DNA of 64,000 nucleotides from Chrysoperla carnea (GCF_905475395.1 NC_058338.1:48209935-48273934); one strand, 5' to 3'; shown: positions 12,960-26,296, numbered from the stretch's first letter. Numbers and translations: made by a program. The notes: a model not told the origin generated them from the letters alone.

Positions 12960-13145
12960 AGACGTGGCCAACTCATGGATCACCGGGTGAACGTAATCAC
13001 AGGGTTGCTGTAAGAACCAAAGAACTCCCAGGCTCGTACTGACTCGGCTCCATTAAAGATATGGCCAATCAGTGGACAATGAGTGGGTAATCACAGGGTT
13101 AACGCAAAGCAGAAAACTGCTTAGGCCCGCTCTAACTCGACCCCA
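12960..13145. repeat. Tandem duplication of an approximately 95-bp unit
   Basis: Unit 1 begins gacgtggccaac near 12961 and unit 2 gatatggccaat near 13058. Both contain gtaatcacagggtt (12993 and 13087) and end with actcggctccatt or actcgaccccatt (13042 and 13135). This block is richer in G and C than its surroundings. Source unknown. Confidence 0.65.
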
Positions 13146-13183
13146 TTCGTTATTTATTGTTAAAAAAGTAAATTAAATGTAAA

Positions 13184-13456
13184 AATAATAGTTTAAAAAA
13201 ACTAAAAAACACGTTTTTGTAACTAGCTGATAAATAAAGTTTAAAAAAATCATTTCATCGTAAAAAAGCGTGGGGTGCTAAATTTCAATTATTGTATATA
13301 TTTTATAGACAAATATTGGTAAAAGTAAAGTCATTATAAAATATCTTAAAAAGCACCCCAAGCTTTTTTGCGATAAAATGATTTTTTTGAATTTAAAGAG
13401 CTACCTTTTAGCTCACCTAGTTACAAAAGTACTTTTAGTTCTTTTAAACTATTATT
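13184..13456. mobile_element. Foldback element, about 270 bp
   Basis: The left arm 13184-13279 (aataatagtttaaa ... gtggggtgct) is the inverted copy of the right arm 13352-13456 (agcaccccaagc ... tttaaactatta), around a loop of about 72 bases. There are small indels between the arms. Non-coding. It lies about 40 bp after the 95-bp tandem duplication, so both may belong to one larger repeat. Confidence 0.7.
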
Positions 13457-13747
13457 TTTTTTGTGCTTTTTAGTTTTTAGACTATTGTTTATTTATCAAA
13501 AATTCAGTATAAATATGATGGGAGCGCAAATAAATGTATATATTCAGATATGGAAATCGTTAATCCTGAAAATCTTGTTCAGTATAATCAAATAACTTGT
13601 TAAAATATTGTATTATCATCGATCTTTGACAAGTATGCCAAATTTTGAGTTAATACGACGTTTTGAAAGGGATCAAAATCTTGTTCAAAAAGTACGTTAC
13701 ATACTTACATGCTAATATACTTATGAAACAAATAAGCGTGTTTAAGA

Positions 13748-14002
13748 TTAATGGTAATTTTTTTTTTTGAGGGTGAATTGTCGTTGGCTGTGAATTGATA
13801 CCAATTTTTCTATATTACTATGTAAATCGTCACATAAAGGTTTCAAATTTTTTAAACTAACGCTTTTATGTTCAGTTATATAGCTTTTAAGGCTAAGATG
13901 TAGATTTTCGAACTTATTCGAGTTTTGCCATCCGGTAAAATTGTTTGTTGATTCCATCGTAAACAGCACGCAATTTCTTATAAAAATGCATATTTTATAC
14001 AA
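13748..14002 (-). CDS. Unrecognised short open frame, doubtful
   Basis: An 84-codon frame on the minus strand whose second half (KSVSLKNLKPLCDDLHSNIE) has a less biased composition than neighbouring chance frames and could form a helix. I recognise no family, and there is no visible promoter or splice context. It sits inside the long mamo intron. It may be chance or the relic of a mobile element. Confidence 0.12.
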   Translation of the reverse strand: MYKICIFIRNCVLFTMESTNNFTGWQNSNKFENLHLSLKSYITEHKSVSLKNLKPLCDDLHSNIEKLVSIHSQRQFTLKKKNYH

Positions 14003-14556
14003 AGGTTTTTCTACATACTCTTGCTTTATTTACTGTGTTAAAAAGTATATAAAATTTAAAAAAAACAAAATCATTTATAATTAATTATATTTATTAATTT
14101 CTTCTTATTTTTTGGCTGTTATTTAGTTCAATAAGTACGATTTTTTCGGTATTAATTTTTTGTGATTTAATTATTGTTTGGTAACTGATGTAAAGGGCTG
14201 TGATAAATTGGACTTGAGCGTGCTATAATAAGGGTCTCTGCGCATATTTCATTTACAATATGAGAACTTTTTAAATATTGATATTTGATTAAGAAAATAA
14301 ATAGACTAAAATATTTTTAGACTAAAAAACTGATGATGTGATATATGAATTTTTATTGTAATTCAAAATGGTTGTTTAATACCTTTAATTGTTATGCATT
14401 TAATATGTATCAATATTTAATCATTTTTATTTCCTCTAATCTCAAATATTGTGTTTCGAATTTGTGATTCAAATTACATAAAATACGATCGAAAATAATT
14501 TAGTTTCAGAAACCAAATAGTGGATGAAAATTGATTGTAGGCGGTTGTAAAAGGTG

Positions 14557-14735
14557 CCATATTGTTTTTCACCTAAACAATGACAAGATCATAATACCAA
14601 GGTTCATCATTTAATATTAAGAATCCCTTTCGTATGAAAAACCATATTGTTTTTCACCTAAACAATGATTTCAAACGCAAGATCATAATAGCAAGATTGA
14701 TCATTTAATATTAAAAATCCCTTTCGTATGAAAAA
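14557..14735. repeat. Tandem duplication, 85 and 94 bp
   Basis: Copy 1 is 14557-14641 and copy 2 is 14642-14735. Both start ccatattgtttttcaccta and end ccctttcgtatgaaaaa. Copy 2 has an extra 9-10 bases (around 14670) and a few substitutions. The high similarity suggests a fairly recent local duplication. Confidence 0.85.
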
Positions 14736-15319
14736 CACAAAATCATCTCGCATTTCTAGAAAAAATACAATTTTAGATTTTATCTTGTTGCCTTTTAAAC
14801 GTTAATAGTTTTTTGTCATCGATTTTCCCAACATTCGGAACATTTTTATAGGCTTTTTCATTAAGTCAGCAAGAATTCTACAGAGCAGTCATTTTCATTT
14901 TGAGAACAAAAAGAAGGTATATCCGTAAAATATGACCATTATTAACCGTATTATTCTTTAGTAACGCTCTCGAAACGGCGATTATGTTGAATGATTTGTC
15001 GACCGCCTTAAACGTTTCCTACCCTAGGTGAGCCCGTGCTTTTGATTAAACTAAGTTGCTTTATTCAAGCTTTTTCTAATATTTCTAACGAGTTGACACA
15101 ACATATTCCGTTTAAAAGGTAAGATTTGATTTTAAATCTATTTCAATTACCTATTTCTTTTATTGAAAATCGAACCAGGTTAAGGTGTACTACTTTAACC
15201 TAGCTGTTGTAAAATTGACAGATTGTATTGAAAATTCATTACCTTTAATGGTCATTATTTCTAAGCAATACAATCCAATAAAATTAATAATTGATATCCG
15301 GCCTTAATGGATAAGTTGC

Positions 15320-15790
15320 GAAACCATAAAGTGTACTAGCTTAATACCCGCTTTCTTCGCTGGGCTTAAAAGTAAAGATGCGTTATATCTATCACATCTC
15401 TTACTCTCGCTTATCCTTTTTCCATAACACTCGAAATAGGGGTAGGGATTGTTTTACACAGGTAAAATATATGTACAGATTTCAATTTCAATATTTTTAA
15501 ATGCTCTATATATTTTTAAATGTCGTGACTCATAGTATCAGAACATGTGGCCATGAATTGTATCTCGTTCACCATTTTTTACAGAAATATTTGCTTTATG
15601 AAGCTCATAGATGGTGTATTGAAAGGTCATAGGCTAAATTTAAATCTTTATAAATTAATGCTCATGTGTTAGTCTGATGTACGAGCTTTATTATTGTACA
15701 GTTTCATTTAAACCCATTTAAAAGTTTTTGCCTGAAAGCAAACAAACAAACAACTTTACTTTAACTTTTATAATATATAGAGATAGGGAT
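15320..15790 (+). mobile_element. Non-LTR retrotransposon 3' tail relic (RTE-like)
   Basis: The 3' end contains a gtttcatttaaacccattta segment, then agtttttgcctgaaagcaaa, a caaacaaacaa run and acttttataatatatagaga. This order (annealing-type motif, caaac repeats, cttttataatatta-like end) is typical of RTE-type LINE 3' tails in insects. The block upstream contains tacccgctttcttcgctggg, also common in such tails. No reverse-transcriptase coding remains. The left boundary is a guess. Confidence 0.5.
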
Positions 15791-18700
15791 ATAATAGAGC
15801 TTGATTCAAGCAAAATTAAAACAATTCCTAAATAATATTATACCGTTAGGTTAGCTTAGGTCAAGTTTTTTTTTTATACCATATACGTGTTTTACCACAT
15901 ATTCCGCTGATAATTTGAGCTCTTCAATTATTTTGAGAGTTTGAATTCTCCTCCTTCATGCATACACCATGCACTTGAAACCTTATTCTTGAATTATCCG
16001 TAATGCCTTTTTCTAGATGGTAGAAAGCGGCCAAATAGTTGGTGGAGTTTTAAAAAATTTGAATCACATAATTCGAAAATTTATAAGAATTGGAAAATAG
16101 AAAACTCATATGTGTAATGAAAATATATGATATTGCAGGCGAGTGATATTTAAAATTTAAAAAAAAATGTTTCTATTATGATATGAATAATGCCTATATG
16201 TTCATCTAATTAACTGTTTGCGTAAAACAATAAGTAGGTTTTTCTCTAGGGTTTAGGATCGTGCAGACACAGTGTGAAGTGAAAACACTATTGAGACCCA
16301 ATATTTGAGCTCAATAAGTAAACACTCAACATACGCACATCCGCATTACGGCGCAAACTCACACTGAATGACTGTCTGAGCTGTGATTAGTGCATAATAG
16401 TAAATAGAATACGTTTTTATTAAAAAAAAAATCCGACACTTTGTCGATAAATTTTTCTAAAATTTATTAATTTTTATATAAGAAATTCAAAAAAAAAATT
16501 AAAAAAACTTAACTAATTGGAAAAAAAAAACATTTTTAAAATTGTATAAAAAAAAATTAACATTTAAAAATAATTGGATCTTTAAGAGGAAAAGAAAATT
16601 TTTCTTTTTTTTAAAATTTAAATAAATGAAATTAATGAATATTTTCAAAAAGTTGTGAAAAAATTATTTTTTCCCATTTCTCAAAAAAAAAATAATTGGC
16701 GAGTATATATTATTATTTAAAAAAATTGTATCTTAGACTTTTGACGGTCATAGCAAAACAACGGAAACTCCATAAAAGGTAGAAAAACTTATTAATTTAC
16801 CAACTATTTGAAATTTTTATTTCAATATGAATCTCAACATGAATTCACGGTCTGCAAGAAACAAATGAAAGTCAAAAAGTTTGAGAGCAAATTTGTAGGT
16901 TTTTTACTCTGGCAGTATTACTAAGAACGGGTACTCGTTTTAAAATAGAATTACGTAATTGCTTAATAAATAGATTGACCAACGTATTGAAGAGAAATTA
17001 GCAAAGAATAATGATTGTTTAATTTTTAAAGTGACAAAAAAAAAATTCACTCATTAATTTGTCAATAATTTTTAAATCTATTTGCCAAATAATTTCAAAA
17101 TAATCTCTCGATTTTCACACACTTAGTTAATTTTAAGTAATTTAAGAGCATGTATAATCAAATATTTTCATTTGAATGAATTTAGACCGTAAAATATTGA
17201 GTGTCTCATTTTCTCGTTTCTGCCTCGGAATGAGCAGAAAAATATTTTAATGTTGATTGAAATGAGAGGGAAATTTACGAATATTGATAGAAAAATAATT
17301 TGTCTATTTTTGGAAACATTTACCATTTTGTCGGGTCTGCCACCGAATGAATGCAATGATAGAATAAGGGTTCCATGTGACAAAGGGGCTGGAAAAAAAA
17401 ACATCATTTTATCAGAAAATATAAACATTTTTCGTGTTTTAGAAGGTTCTGTTAATTTTTTCTCTCGATTATGGCTAACGCTGAAAGTATAAACGAGAAA
17501 ATGAAGCACCCTAATCTGTTTTGTCTAAAATTTTTGGTCTTACAAGAGAGCAGATCAATAAGATATAACATTGATCCCGATTTGGGTCCCACTAAATTTT
17601 TGCAGATAGTATTGGTCTTGATCTTGATCTTGAGCGATATTGCACTCACAAGACCAAGACTTTACGCGTTCTTACTTTTGGACAGAAAACATTAAGATAT
17701 CGTATCATATTCATTTTTTCTCTAATTGGCTGTATAGAATATTTCTTTATCTGTCTTAATATTTATGTATAGACAAGAAATTCTCATATTTTACTTTAGA
17801 GCCATTTTCATTTTAATCGAATCCATGAGGTAAACTTTTTGGACATTTTTTAAAAACAATTACTAAAATCCGCAATCCTTGAGGCTTAATTTTTCGTTTG
17901 TGACTTCCAAAAAAGTTTAAAATTATTTTTCACTAGCGTGGAGTAGTGGAAAGTCCATCACGGATGGTATAGAATCTTTTGATTGAGGAAGGGGAACTAC
18001 CAAAGCAAAAGATAAAAAGAAATTTAGACGAATTCTGATATAAAGGTATCTTTTGAATATCAATGTTTAAAAATTGTTTTCCTCATAAATTCTTTCTATG
18101 AATAGAAACAGGCTATAAACTTCACTGGCATACTGAGAGAGAGTTATTAATAAACTCCCAGCTAAAACAAACCTACTCGTGTACAAGGTGGCAATTGAAC
18201 TCGATATGCCAACAGAAAAAATTCCACGTATTTGATTATATTGGAGTCATCATTTTGGAAGCACATCTGTCGTCATCTACGAATTTCACCTTATCTTCTA
18301 AAAGGCCAATAGTATGGATATTCATATAAATAATATAATCCTGGCAAAATTGTATAATTTTTTGATTACCAAGTGATCTGAAATTATTCCCTAAGGAAGA
18401 GACACAGTAATTTAATCTCTGTCTCCGAGATTCACAAAATAGTGAAGATAAATTAAGCTTTTATTCAAAAAAACGCAGAAAAATTAGTACATTTTCTGTA
18501 TCCCTTTTGGCGATTGGATAAATCCATAGTTTCTAGCAAACAATTACCATAAACTGACCATTAACCAACTGAGACCACACATGTATATTTTTAGTTACCT
18601 TTCGTAGAATGTATAAAGCAGTTAGGATTAAAAAAAGTTCGTAAAATTTTGTTTGTGTTATTAGCAAGATAAACTAAACAAACAGTGGTGCTTATTTTTT

Positions 18701-20388
18701 TAATTTTAGTTTCAATATAGTTTCTCTCTCACATCAAATGGCAGAGCTTGATATATTACACAAATTTTACTAGACCATTCCATAGCAATATTTTACAGGA
18801 TATAATAATTCAATAATGTTCCTTTTATTAATTTTTTTTATACTAATTAATAATATATTTAAATATTATTTAAAATATTTTTATTAAAAATAAATAGAAA
18901 GAAAGTAAAAAGTTTTTGGTAATTACATTCAATAATAGCTTGATGATATTTTCTTAAACTCGATAAGCACAGATTAGATAGGATTCATGGAACAAGTTAA
19001 AACATCAAATACAATTCTGAAATTCTATAATCGATGGAAGTTTTTGCAAAGCAAATGAATCAACTGATGGCACAGAAGTACCTATACTGGTGGCACAGAA
19101 AGCCAGAGATTGTGGGGATGCCAGAGATACAGGATGGGCGGGCCATTGATGTGTTCGATTTTAAAAACGCTTAAAACAAACATCCAACAATTTTTCCTAA
19201 TTTTATCTTAAAATATATAAAAAATTATTTCCTTAATTTGAATTTTTTTAGTAAATAGTCAAATGAATTTTTTATTAAATAAGTTTAATTAAGTAAATTA
19301 GTCAAATCTACTAATAACTTATCAGGGGAGAAAGAAATTATACTTAGATACACGAACAAAAAAACTTACGCACTGAAATGATGGAACTGATAATAAGTGG
19401 TTAAAATCCTGCAAAATTTGATCTAAAATTTAGTCGCCAAGAAGAATGTGCATACCTGGAATTGGACTTCATCATACTGGAGTTCTTATGTGAGCTCATT
19501 TAAATCTAGATAATTTTGTTAAATGCTTTTTTATATATTTTAAGATGGTAAAAATTTATGGATTTTTATTTTATAGTCTTTTCAAAATTTCACACTTTTT
19601 GGCCCTACCCTGTATATTCAGCATAGCCTAGAGAACTAAAAAGGGCAAACCGTAATTTTATATTCCTGATTGTCTCGACTTTCAAATGAGTTTCGGAATT
19701 GCTTTTGAAGGCACTAAATGGTAAATACATGTACATCTCTCCCTATTTCTTTTTCGAATTATTAGGAAACTATTTCATCGGTAACATTAGAGTAATCTAA
19801 GTCTTAAACTCGAGATCTTTTAACCCATCTATGATTATAAGTCAATCAATTTGTGGTATTAAAATTTTACTTAAAAATGTGGGTATAATTTGAATCGGCC
19901 AGTTGCAAGTCTGTAAAACTGTATCTGTTATTTTTGTGAATGAATAAGCTCTTATTACAACATTTTGACTAATATCCATTTTAAGTATTCCGGGCCACAT
20001 GCTGTCTTATAATTAGAAATTCTGCTTGACTGAAAGATTTAACCACCTTGATCAATACAGTGCAGATTTAACAGAATTTGAATAGTGATGTTTCTAAGTA
20101 ACAGCTATCGCAGAGCTGCTCAATTCAGATCAACAGTAGATCTTATAATTGTTACGGTTTTGATTTTTGAGAATAAAGATTTGTTGTCAAAGATAAATAA
20201 CTTTTGCTTAAAATTATTCCTCCGTTTAAGAATTAATTCGTCGCCAATTTCTTAATTTTTTTCTTAAAGCCTGTTTTTGAAAAGGTGATAGAAAACAGTT
20301 ACATACAAAAGTAGCTTATTTTTGACTGAGAATAGAAATTCATAAAAAAAATGCATTCTATTTAGTCCTGATTGTTAAACAAATTTTC

Positions 20389-20418
20389 CTGAATATTGTG
20401 CTCTGAGACAATATTCAG
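20389..20418. repeat. Perfect short hairpin
   Basis: An 11-bp perfect inverted repeat (ctgaatattgt / acaatattcag) with an 8-base loop, in non-coding AT-rich sequence. Hairpins of this size can arise by chance in AT-rich DNA. Confidence 0.6.
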
Positions 20419-21879
20419 TTCTCTAGGAATAACAGTCAAGAGATGGGTTATATTCATTACTTTAAAAAACTTTATGGCGTTAATAATTGTTTTCCTTCAC
20501 TTTCTCTTTTTGCTGGCATTTTATTCTATTTTTAATTATCTTAAAAAACCTGGAATAATAGTTTTTAAAAAAATGAATTTAAAAATTTATTTTACACCTA
20601 TTCTTAAATAAAATGATAAAAATTAGCTGTTTTGATTAGATGGCTCTTTGAACACGCTAATAGGTGCGAAAAAATTATATTTTCCATGATTTCTGGCTTG
20701 GTTATTAAAATCAGTAAAAAATTTGAAACTATCATCATATTTTATTGAACGTATTTACTGCAAAATATTAAATATAAAAAATATATTAAAAATTCATAAA
20801 TAATTTATTTAACATATTCCATAAAACACGCCAGGAATGAAAATAGCAATAATTAAAAATTAATATATGTGCAAAAAAAATTTTTTAATATATAATATGA
20901 GCAATTAGTGATATTTAAAACAATTTACTTGTAATATATTCAAAAAAAAATATAAATATATATTTAATTGTCTATTTATTAAAAACAGAAAAATTAAAAA
21001 AAAAAACTTTTTAATTTTTAATATAAAAATATGGTTTCCTATTTACTAGAAAATATTTATAATATTTTAAAAAATAGATAAGTTATTTAGGATTAAATAT
21101 AAAATAAAAAAAAAGGTAAAAAAACATGTAGTATATATTATTAATAAATATTTTTAAAAAAAATATTAGTTAAAAAAATTTTAAAAAACAAAAAAAAAAG
21201 TTATTAAATAGAGTTATTTAATTAATAATAATATTTAAAAATATCACGGTCGTTAAGTTGATTTTATAGAGCAATTTATTTTCGATATTATAATAATACC
21301 TCTATAATGTTAATTTTCATATTGTTAATAATACTTAGACGCGATATTTATTTTTCGTAGCAATTTTTACTACAAACAAATAATCAAATTAATTTTTCTT
21401 CATTAATAAAAATAAAAATATTGTTTATGAAAAAAAGAAACCAACGAGCGATATAGAATAAAAAGTAAAAAAATTTCGATAAATTTCGTACAAAATTACT
21501 CCTATTCAATTGGAAATCAGTTTGTTATAGATAAAGTGTACTTAATATGAATAGTAAAATTTCCGTTTTAAAAATCGGTTTGGGTTTATCGATCACGATT
21601 TCTTTAATGCATACTGCTTCATACTTGAAGTTCAGCTAAGGTTCAGGTTTATAAACAAACCTAGTGGGATAAATTCATAAATCTTCGGAAAATATCTGAA
21701 ATGTAGAATATGCTTTCGGGCTTAAACATAATAGTGAAATTATGTTAATGAATATCTGAACAATTTTTATAAATGAACATAATTATAAATTATCAGCTCT
21801 TTCAGATCACAAGTCACAACTTATCATTGAAGTATTAGAGTGCTCTCTGTTATTATGCTTGGTATTCTTTTTACTCTGC

Positions 21880-21975
21880 AGTTTGTTGTAGCAATTTGGG
21901 ACCATAATGATAAATCCAAGTCTCATCCAACGTTAACGTTAAAAATCTATTCACAAAGTCAATTTAATTATTTTT
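21880..21975 (-). pseudogene. mariner transposase fragment
   Basis: On the minus strand the frame reads VNRFLTLTLDETWIYHYGPK and then LLQQTAE before a stop. This matches the signature block of mariner transposases (DETW.HHY/DETWIYHY), which contains a catalytic Asp of the DDD triad. Only about 30 residues are recognisable; the flanks are shifted and interrupted. The copy is a dead relic within the long mamo intron. Confidence 0.6.
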
Positions 21976-24567
21976 GAAAATCTTATCAAAAGCTGTACCA
22001 TACCTGATTCGTTATGGGCTAGTCATAATATAGGCTAAAAATTAATTTTCTGGAGTTCTGCAGGACAATGTCTACAATGTCAAAAATGTATGTTATTGAA
22101 CAATTTTGATAAAAATTAAAAACTGTACCGAATTTTTCATTCATCCAACATAATATTTTGAGAATAATAAGAAAATCATAAAAATCTCACAAAATTTTAT
22201 TGAACGTACATTAGATAGTGTTAAATTTTCCAAAAAACAGACCAGAATCATTCAGGTATTAGGTATATCTGTTTGTTTAAATTGTAGAGTGCGTCAAAAC
22301 TCGAGACAGATGGCAAATGTAAAATTTTTTTATTTCATTCGATTTTATTGAAGTAACAAGTTTATGAGGCAACAAAAATTTTTAAAATTCTTATATTTTT
22401 ACCTATTATTTTTTACAAATTACCTTCTCGCTACAAGTCATTGCCCTTGGAAACTCTTTTTTTTTGTCATTATAGACACTGTCCTTCACTGATTTCCATA
22501 GGAATTGGACGCTAGAAAATTTCTTCCAACCTCGATGCCAGTCTAGCCTTAGCATAGAAAATTTTTTGGAGAGTTTGTGAACGATGATCAACTAACGACT
22601 ACTGTATACAGTAATGACGACCAGAGGATACGAAATTTCTGAATGGCCTAGTCAATTCTATTTAATTTTTTTGAGCCAATAACAACAACACATCCTTCAG
22701 AAATTGAATGTACAACTTTCCATTAATCCATGGATGATAGTGATCATAAATCAGATTTAATTGCTTCAGTATTTTGCGATATTTTGTTTACTTAAGGATG
22801 TACAAAGGCAAGGTAGTGGAGACACAAATTTAAAAAAATATTTTTATTCAATATTTGATGGTGAATTATTTTATAACTTGATAATATAAGACGGAAAGTA
22901 AGAACAAGATTTTTCGATATCTGGAGCAATTTTCAAAATATCAAAAATTGAAAATTTTGTTTAATTATTTAGCTTTCGATATTTCGAAAACCAAGGCAGA
23001 TTTCGTAAAATTTTATTCTTATTTTTCGTTGACATTCATGAAGTTATAACAAAATTCATCAAAGTTGAAAATAAGGTGCAAATAATGTCAACCACAAGTC
23101 TACACTTGTCTTGGCGCTCGTACTACTTTAAAGGGACAAGAACAAATTTTCAAATCCACATCTTTTTCGAAAAACAGTTTCTAAAAGACTCAAATCTATT
23201 TAAATTATTCTTTTTATGCATTCCAAATCGATCAAATTATTTCAACCATTTTCAAATAGAAACGAATAGAGTCATATATCTAGAAACCATGTGGAGTTCT
23301 TACCAGATTATTTCGTTTCTTACCGTATTCGGTGTGAATAAACCCATTTTACAAATGAAGAAAATGTGAGATAAAAATGTCATTGGTAAAGAGATGATAA
23401 CTTATCAATGTACATATCAAATAAAGACCCACACAGCTCGAAATAGCTTCTCATGTAAATATAGATCCATATTATCTAAAATTCTTTTTAAAAAATCCTA
23501 AATCATTAAGTATTAATTAGTACAGAATTTTAACATTGAACATTTTAGAGAAAAGAAACTGTCGCAACTGTAGTCAATTAGATTTTATTATATTGAAAAA
23601 TTTTATAGGATTTAATATATTCAATAATATTTTGGAAACCAATTCTATAACTTAAACAAAACAAGTAACATTCAGACTTTTTAATTTAACATTTCCAGAG
23701 TGAATTTGCAACGTTAATATGGTTAGTTTACATACCCCCTATTGGCAGAGAGCACACCATATGGTCGATGTACTGAGTCGATCATAGCGCTCGATGCGGA
23801 CAAAATTTTGTTAAATCATGCTCGCGTTCAGAACCCCGTTGTTAAAATAAATTCCATTTTATATCTGAAAGATAAAATATAGAAAATAAATATTTAATAA
23901 ATTTGCGCCCTCAAACAATAACAGTTTTGGACAGATGAAATCGGTCAATTTGATAGTTCACATAATATTTCTTTTCGTTTTTGTGTTTATTCCACTTACT
24001 TTTTTCACCAAAATCCAAGGGAAAAAATTTAATTCAACTTATATTGTAACTTTTATATAGGAAGAATATATTTTTACATTAAATTCTACTTTTTTCTAGA
24101 GCATGATTTAATGTTGTCAATGATGTCGTTTACATCGCGCCCTCTACGAATATGAACGATGATATCAATTATTTCAAAATCACGAAATTTTTGCTTACTC
24201 AATTTAACTACTCTCTCTTCCAAACAAAACAAATTTGAAAGTAAAGAACTCCGAGATTACATTATAGTTTAAATTTGATAATTTGTTGTACATATTAGGA
24301 TAAAACAATCGTAGGATATTCTAATATGGATATCCTTTAAAAATTTACGGTTAATGGTCAGCAGCCACTTTAAACTTCCTGAATTATTTTTCAAAATAGC
24401 CGTGCCCTAACATTACCATAAAATTTAAAAACGAATACCATTTTTTTTTTGTATCAAATTGAGGAAGTGAATACCGTACACGAATGAAAAGGAACCAATG
24501 AGCACGTCTGGTCAATTTTCAATCCCACACTATACTCAAAGATTCTCTCCAGAAATGCGGAGAACTT

Positions 24568-24632
24568 TATGGTCTCATTATAGGTGTCAAAAATAAAAAG
24601 TTTTTTTATTTTTGACACTTATCTATGGTCTC
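24568..24632. repeat. Small hairpin flanked by 9-bp direct repeats
   Basis: Arms ggtgtcaaaaataaaaa and tttttatttttgacact face each other across a tiny loop. The hairpin is bracketed by identical TATGGTCTC copies at 24568-24576 and 24624-24632. A hairpin between 9-bp direct repeats has the form of a miniature insertion with a target duplication, though chance cannot be excluded. Confidence 0.6.
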
Positions 24633-24684
24633 TGACCAAAAAAATGAATTCTGCGGAAACGAATAATAATAAACAAAATATATA

Positions 24685-24775
24685 ATACATATTACATAAG
24701 TGACCCAAATATGGTCTGTTTTCCACAAAATAACAAAAGTTCACTTACGTAATATGTTTTGTACTTGTGTTTTTG
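24685..24775. repeat. Dispersed repeat, copy 1
   Basis: The block catattacataagtgaccca followed by aatatggtctgttttcca and taacaaaagttcacttacgt recurs, slightly diverged, at 26297-26387 in the same orientation. Its ends (acatattacataagtgac / cttacgtaatatgt) are also inverted relative to each other, so it is hairpin-like. Confidence 0.6.
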
Positions 24776-25554
24776 AAAATGAATAACTCTAAATGCGTCG
24801 AATCAAAATTTTTCAACTTCTTCAATTTTTAATGAAGATTGTTAAATGCATAAAGGCAGTCTAATAAATATTTGGTGGAACTCTGTCATATGTCATGAAT
24901 GTAATTATAATAAATCTGTCTTCAATTAAGTACCATCCTCTATTAGGTTAAGAGCCTAAAAAACATGGCCTAGCATTCAAATCGCGAATTATGAACTGAG
25001 GAATATCATCAGAACAATAATTTGTGAAGGATTTTCATTTAAGAGTGTCTGAACTTTAGACTCAAATCAAACAAATTGTGAATAAAGCATAATGCGAAAT
25101 ACTTTTTATTTGAATAACTTATTACATAATGTTATTTCATTTTCGTTTATTTAAAAGATTTGTAAAATACCAGTGAAATGAACAATTTTTAGCAAAATGA
25201 GTGCTCAGTTTAAGCGATTTACCGTGTATGTACTAAGTGATTTTCATGTGTTGTCGATGCGAGTTGACTGTAAATCATTTGATAAACAATGCCACCGATG
25301 ATATTGCAGGTGTCGATCTATGCGATCGAATCATCGAAAACTTAAATGATGGCCTGCAGGACCCAGTGAAAAAATAATTTTTAATGGTATCTCGAATATC
25401 ACTTCAAAAATTTATGTTGTAAAAATCGTCGACCAAAAAAAAATGATTTTATATGTATACAGTGGTTTGGACCATAGTAAAATTATTTTTATGCTCATAT
25501 AAGTGACTTTTATTTGACTATCAATGATTTCACGCTACTTATGGGAAATTAGGC

Positions 25555-25576
25555 GGTAGGTTAGGTTAGGTTAGAG
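25555..25576. repeat. Short (TTAGG)n run at the retroelement 3' end
   Basis: Reads ggtaggttaggttaggttag on the + strand, about three TTAGG units, directly at the 3' end of the antisense retrotransposon relic. TTAGG is the common insect telomere unit. It is also a common simple repeat and LINE tail in insects. Confidence 0.6.
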
Positions 25577-25915
25577 TAGCTGTCCTGGGGTGGGACATAC
25601 TTAGACCATAAGGTCCGTTGTGATACCGAAAAAGGTTTGGCCCAACCATTTGTTTAAGAACAGCAGGAGAGCTTTGACGTCCACGGACTCCAAGGCGGAA
25701 ATGTTGTCAAAAAGAGGCTGACTCAGAGAAAAGAGGTTGTCAAAGTCCATCTACTCATGAAAAGAACTGGGCAGTGACAGAGAAGATGAGACATTGTCTC
25801 CTCCTCCTCACCACTGTGACAGCTCCTGCAGTAGTTGTGATACACTGCCAGGTCTAGGCATTCAGCATGCCTGCTGCCCAATCAGTGTCCTGTAATAGCC
25901 GCGGTAAACAACCTA
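25555..25915 (-). pseudogene. Non-LTR retrotransposon 3' end, RNase H/C-terminal region, broken
   Basis: On the minus strand, sequence from about 25915 downward encodes ITGH, then HAECLDLAVYHNYCRSC and EEEETMSHLLCHCPVL. This is the C-terminal block (TGH...HAERLGL...CRSC...EEETVEHLLCHCPAL) of non-LTR retrotransposon polyproteins of the I/R1/LOA-like groups with an RNase H domain. There is an in-frame stop after TGH and a frame change after TTSFL. The tail then reads VDVKALLLFLNKWLG and reaches a stop at about 25601. Beyond the stop, on the element strand, lies a short 3' UTR ending in (TAACC)n. Everything upstream of the RNase H region is missing, consistent with 5' truncation. Confidence 0.75.
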
Positions 25916-26296
25916 AAAAAAGATTCACTTAACTGCAATTGTCTTTTTTTCTCTTCGAGTATAAAGCGGAAAGTACCGAGCGAATTTTAATACAATTTAG
26001 CTTAACGATAACTCAAATTTATTCATGAAAACATTAAGAACACTTTCTAGCCCGGAAAATGAAAGAATTTTCAAACAACCATCGATCTTTCGTTATTTTT
26101 AAAATCAAAACTGTCACTGGTGCAAAATTGTAATGGAATATGTAAATTTGCGAAGGAAAGTAAAGATAAATTTAATAAAATAATGTTCATACTTTTTATG
26201 TTATCTGATATTCGTTGGGTTCTGAACAGATCTAACATCAAAGAGGTAGCAAATTTAGCAACTGGATACTACATAATTTTTGGAAATAGCATATGC

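Noticed and set aside
17190-17515. Possible inverted-repeat element with cattttctcgttt ends
   Set aside because: Only about 18 bases match between the proposed ends and the inner sequence does not align, so chance cannot be excluded.
18940-19160. VAQKARD...-like peptide resembling the end of a LINE polyprotein
   Set aside because: Too short and too diverged to distinguish from chance; no second conserved block nearby.
22406-22591. Minus-strand frame near the mariner scrap as its C-terminal part
   Set aside because: The peptide does not match mariner conserved blocks, and the order relative to the DETW block is wrong for one element.
24125-24150. gcgccctcta as a further CTCF site
   Set aside because: Only the inner core matches; the outer consensus bases differ and there is no supporting context.
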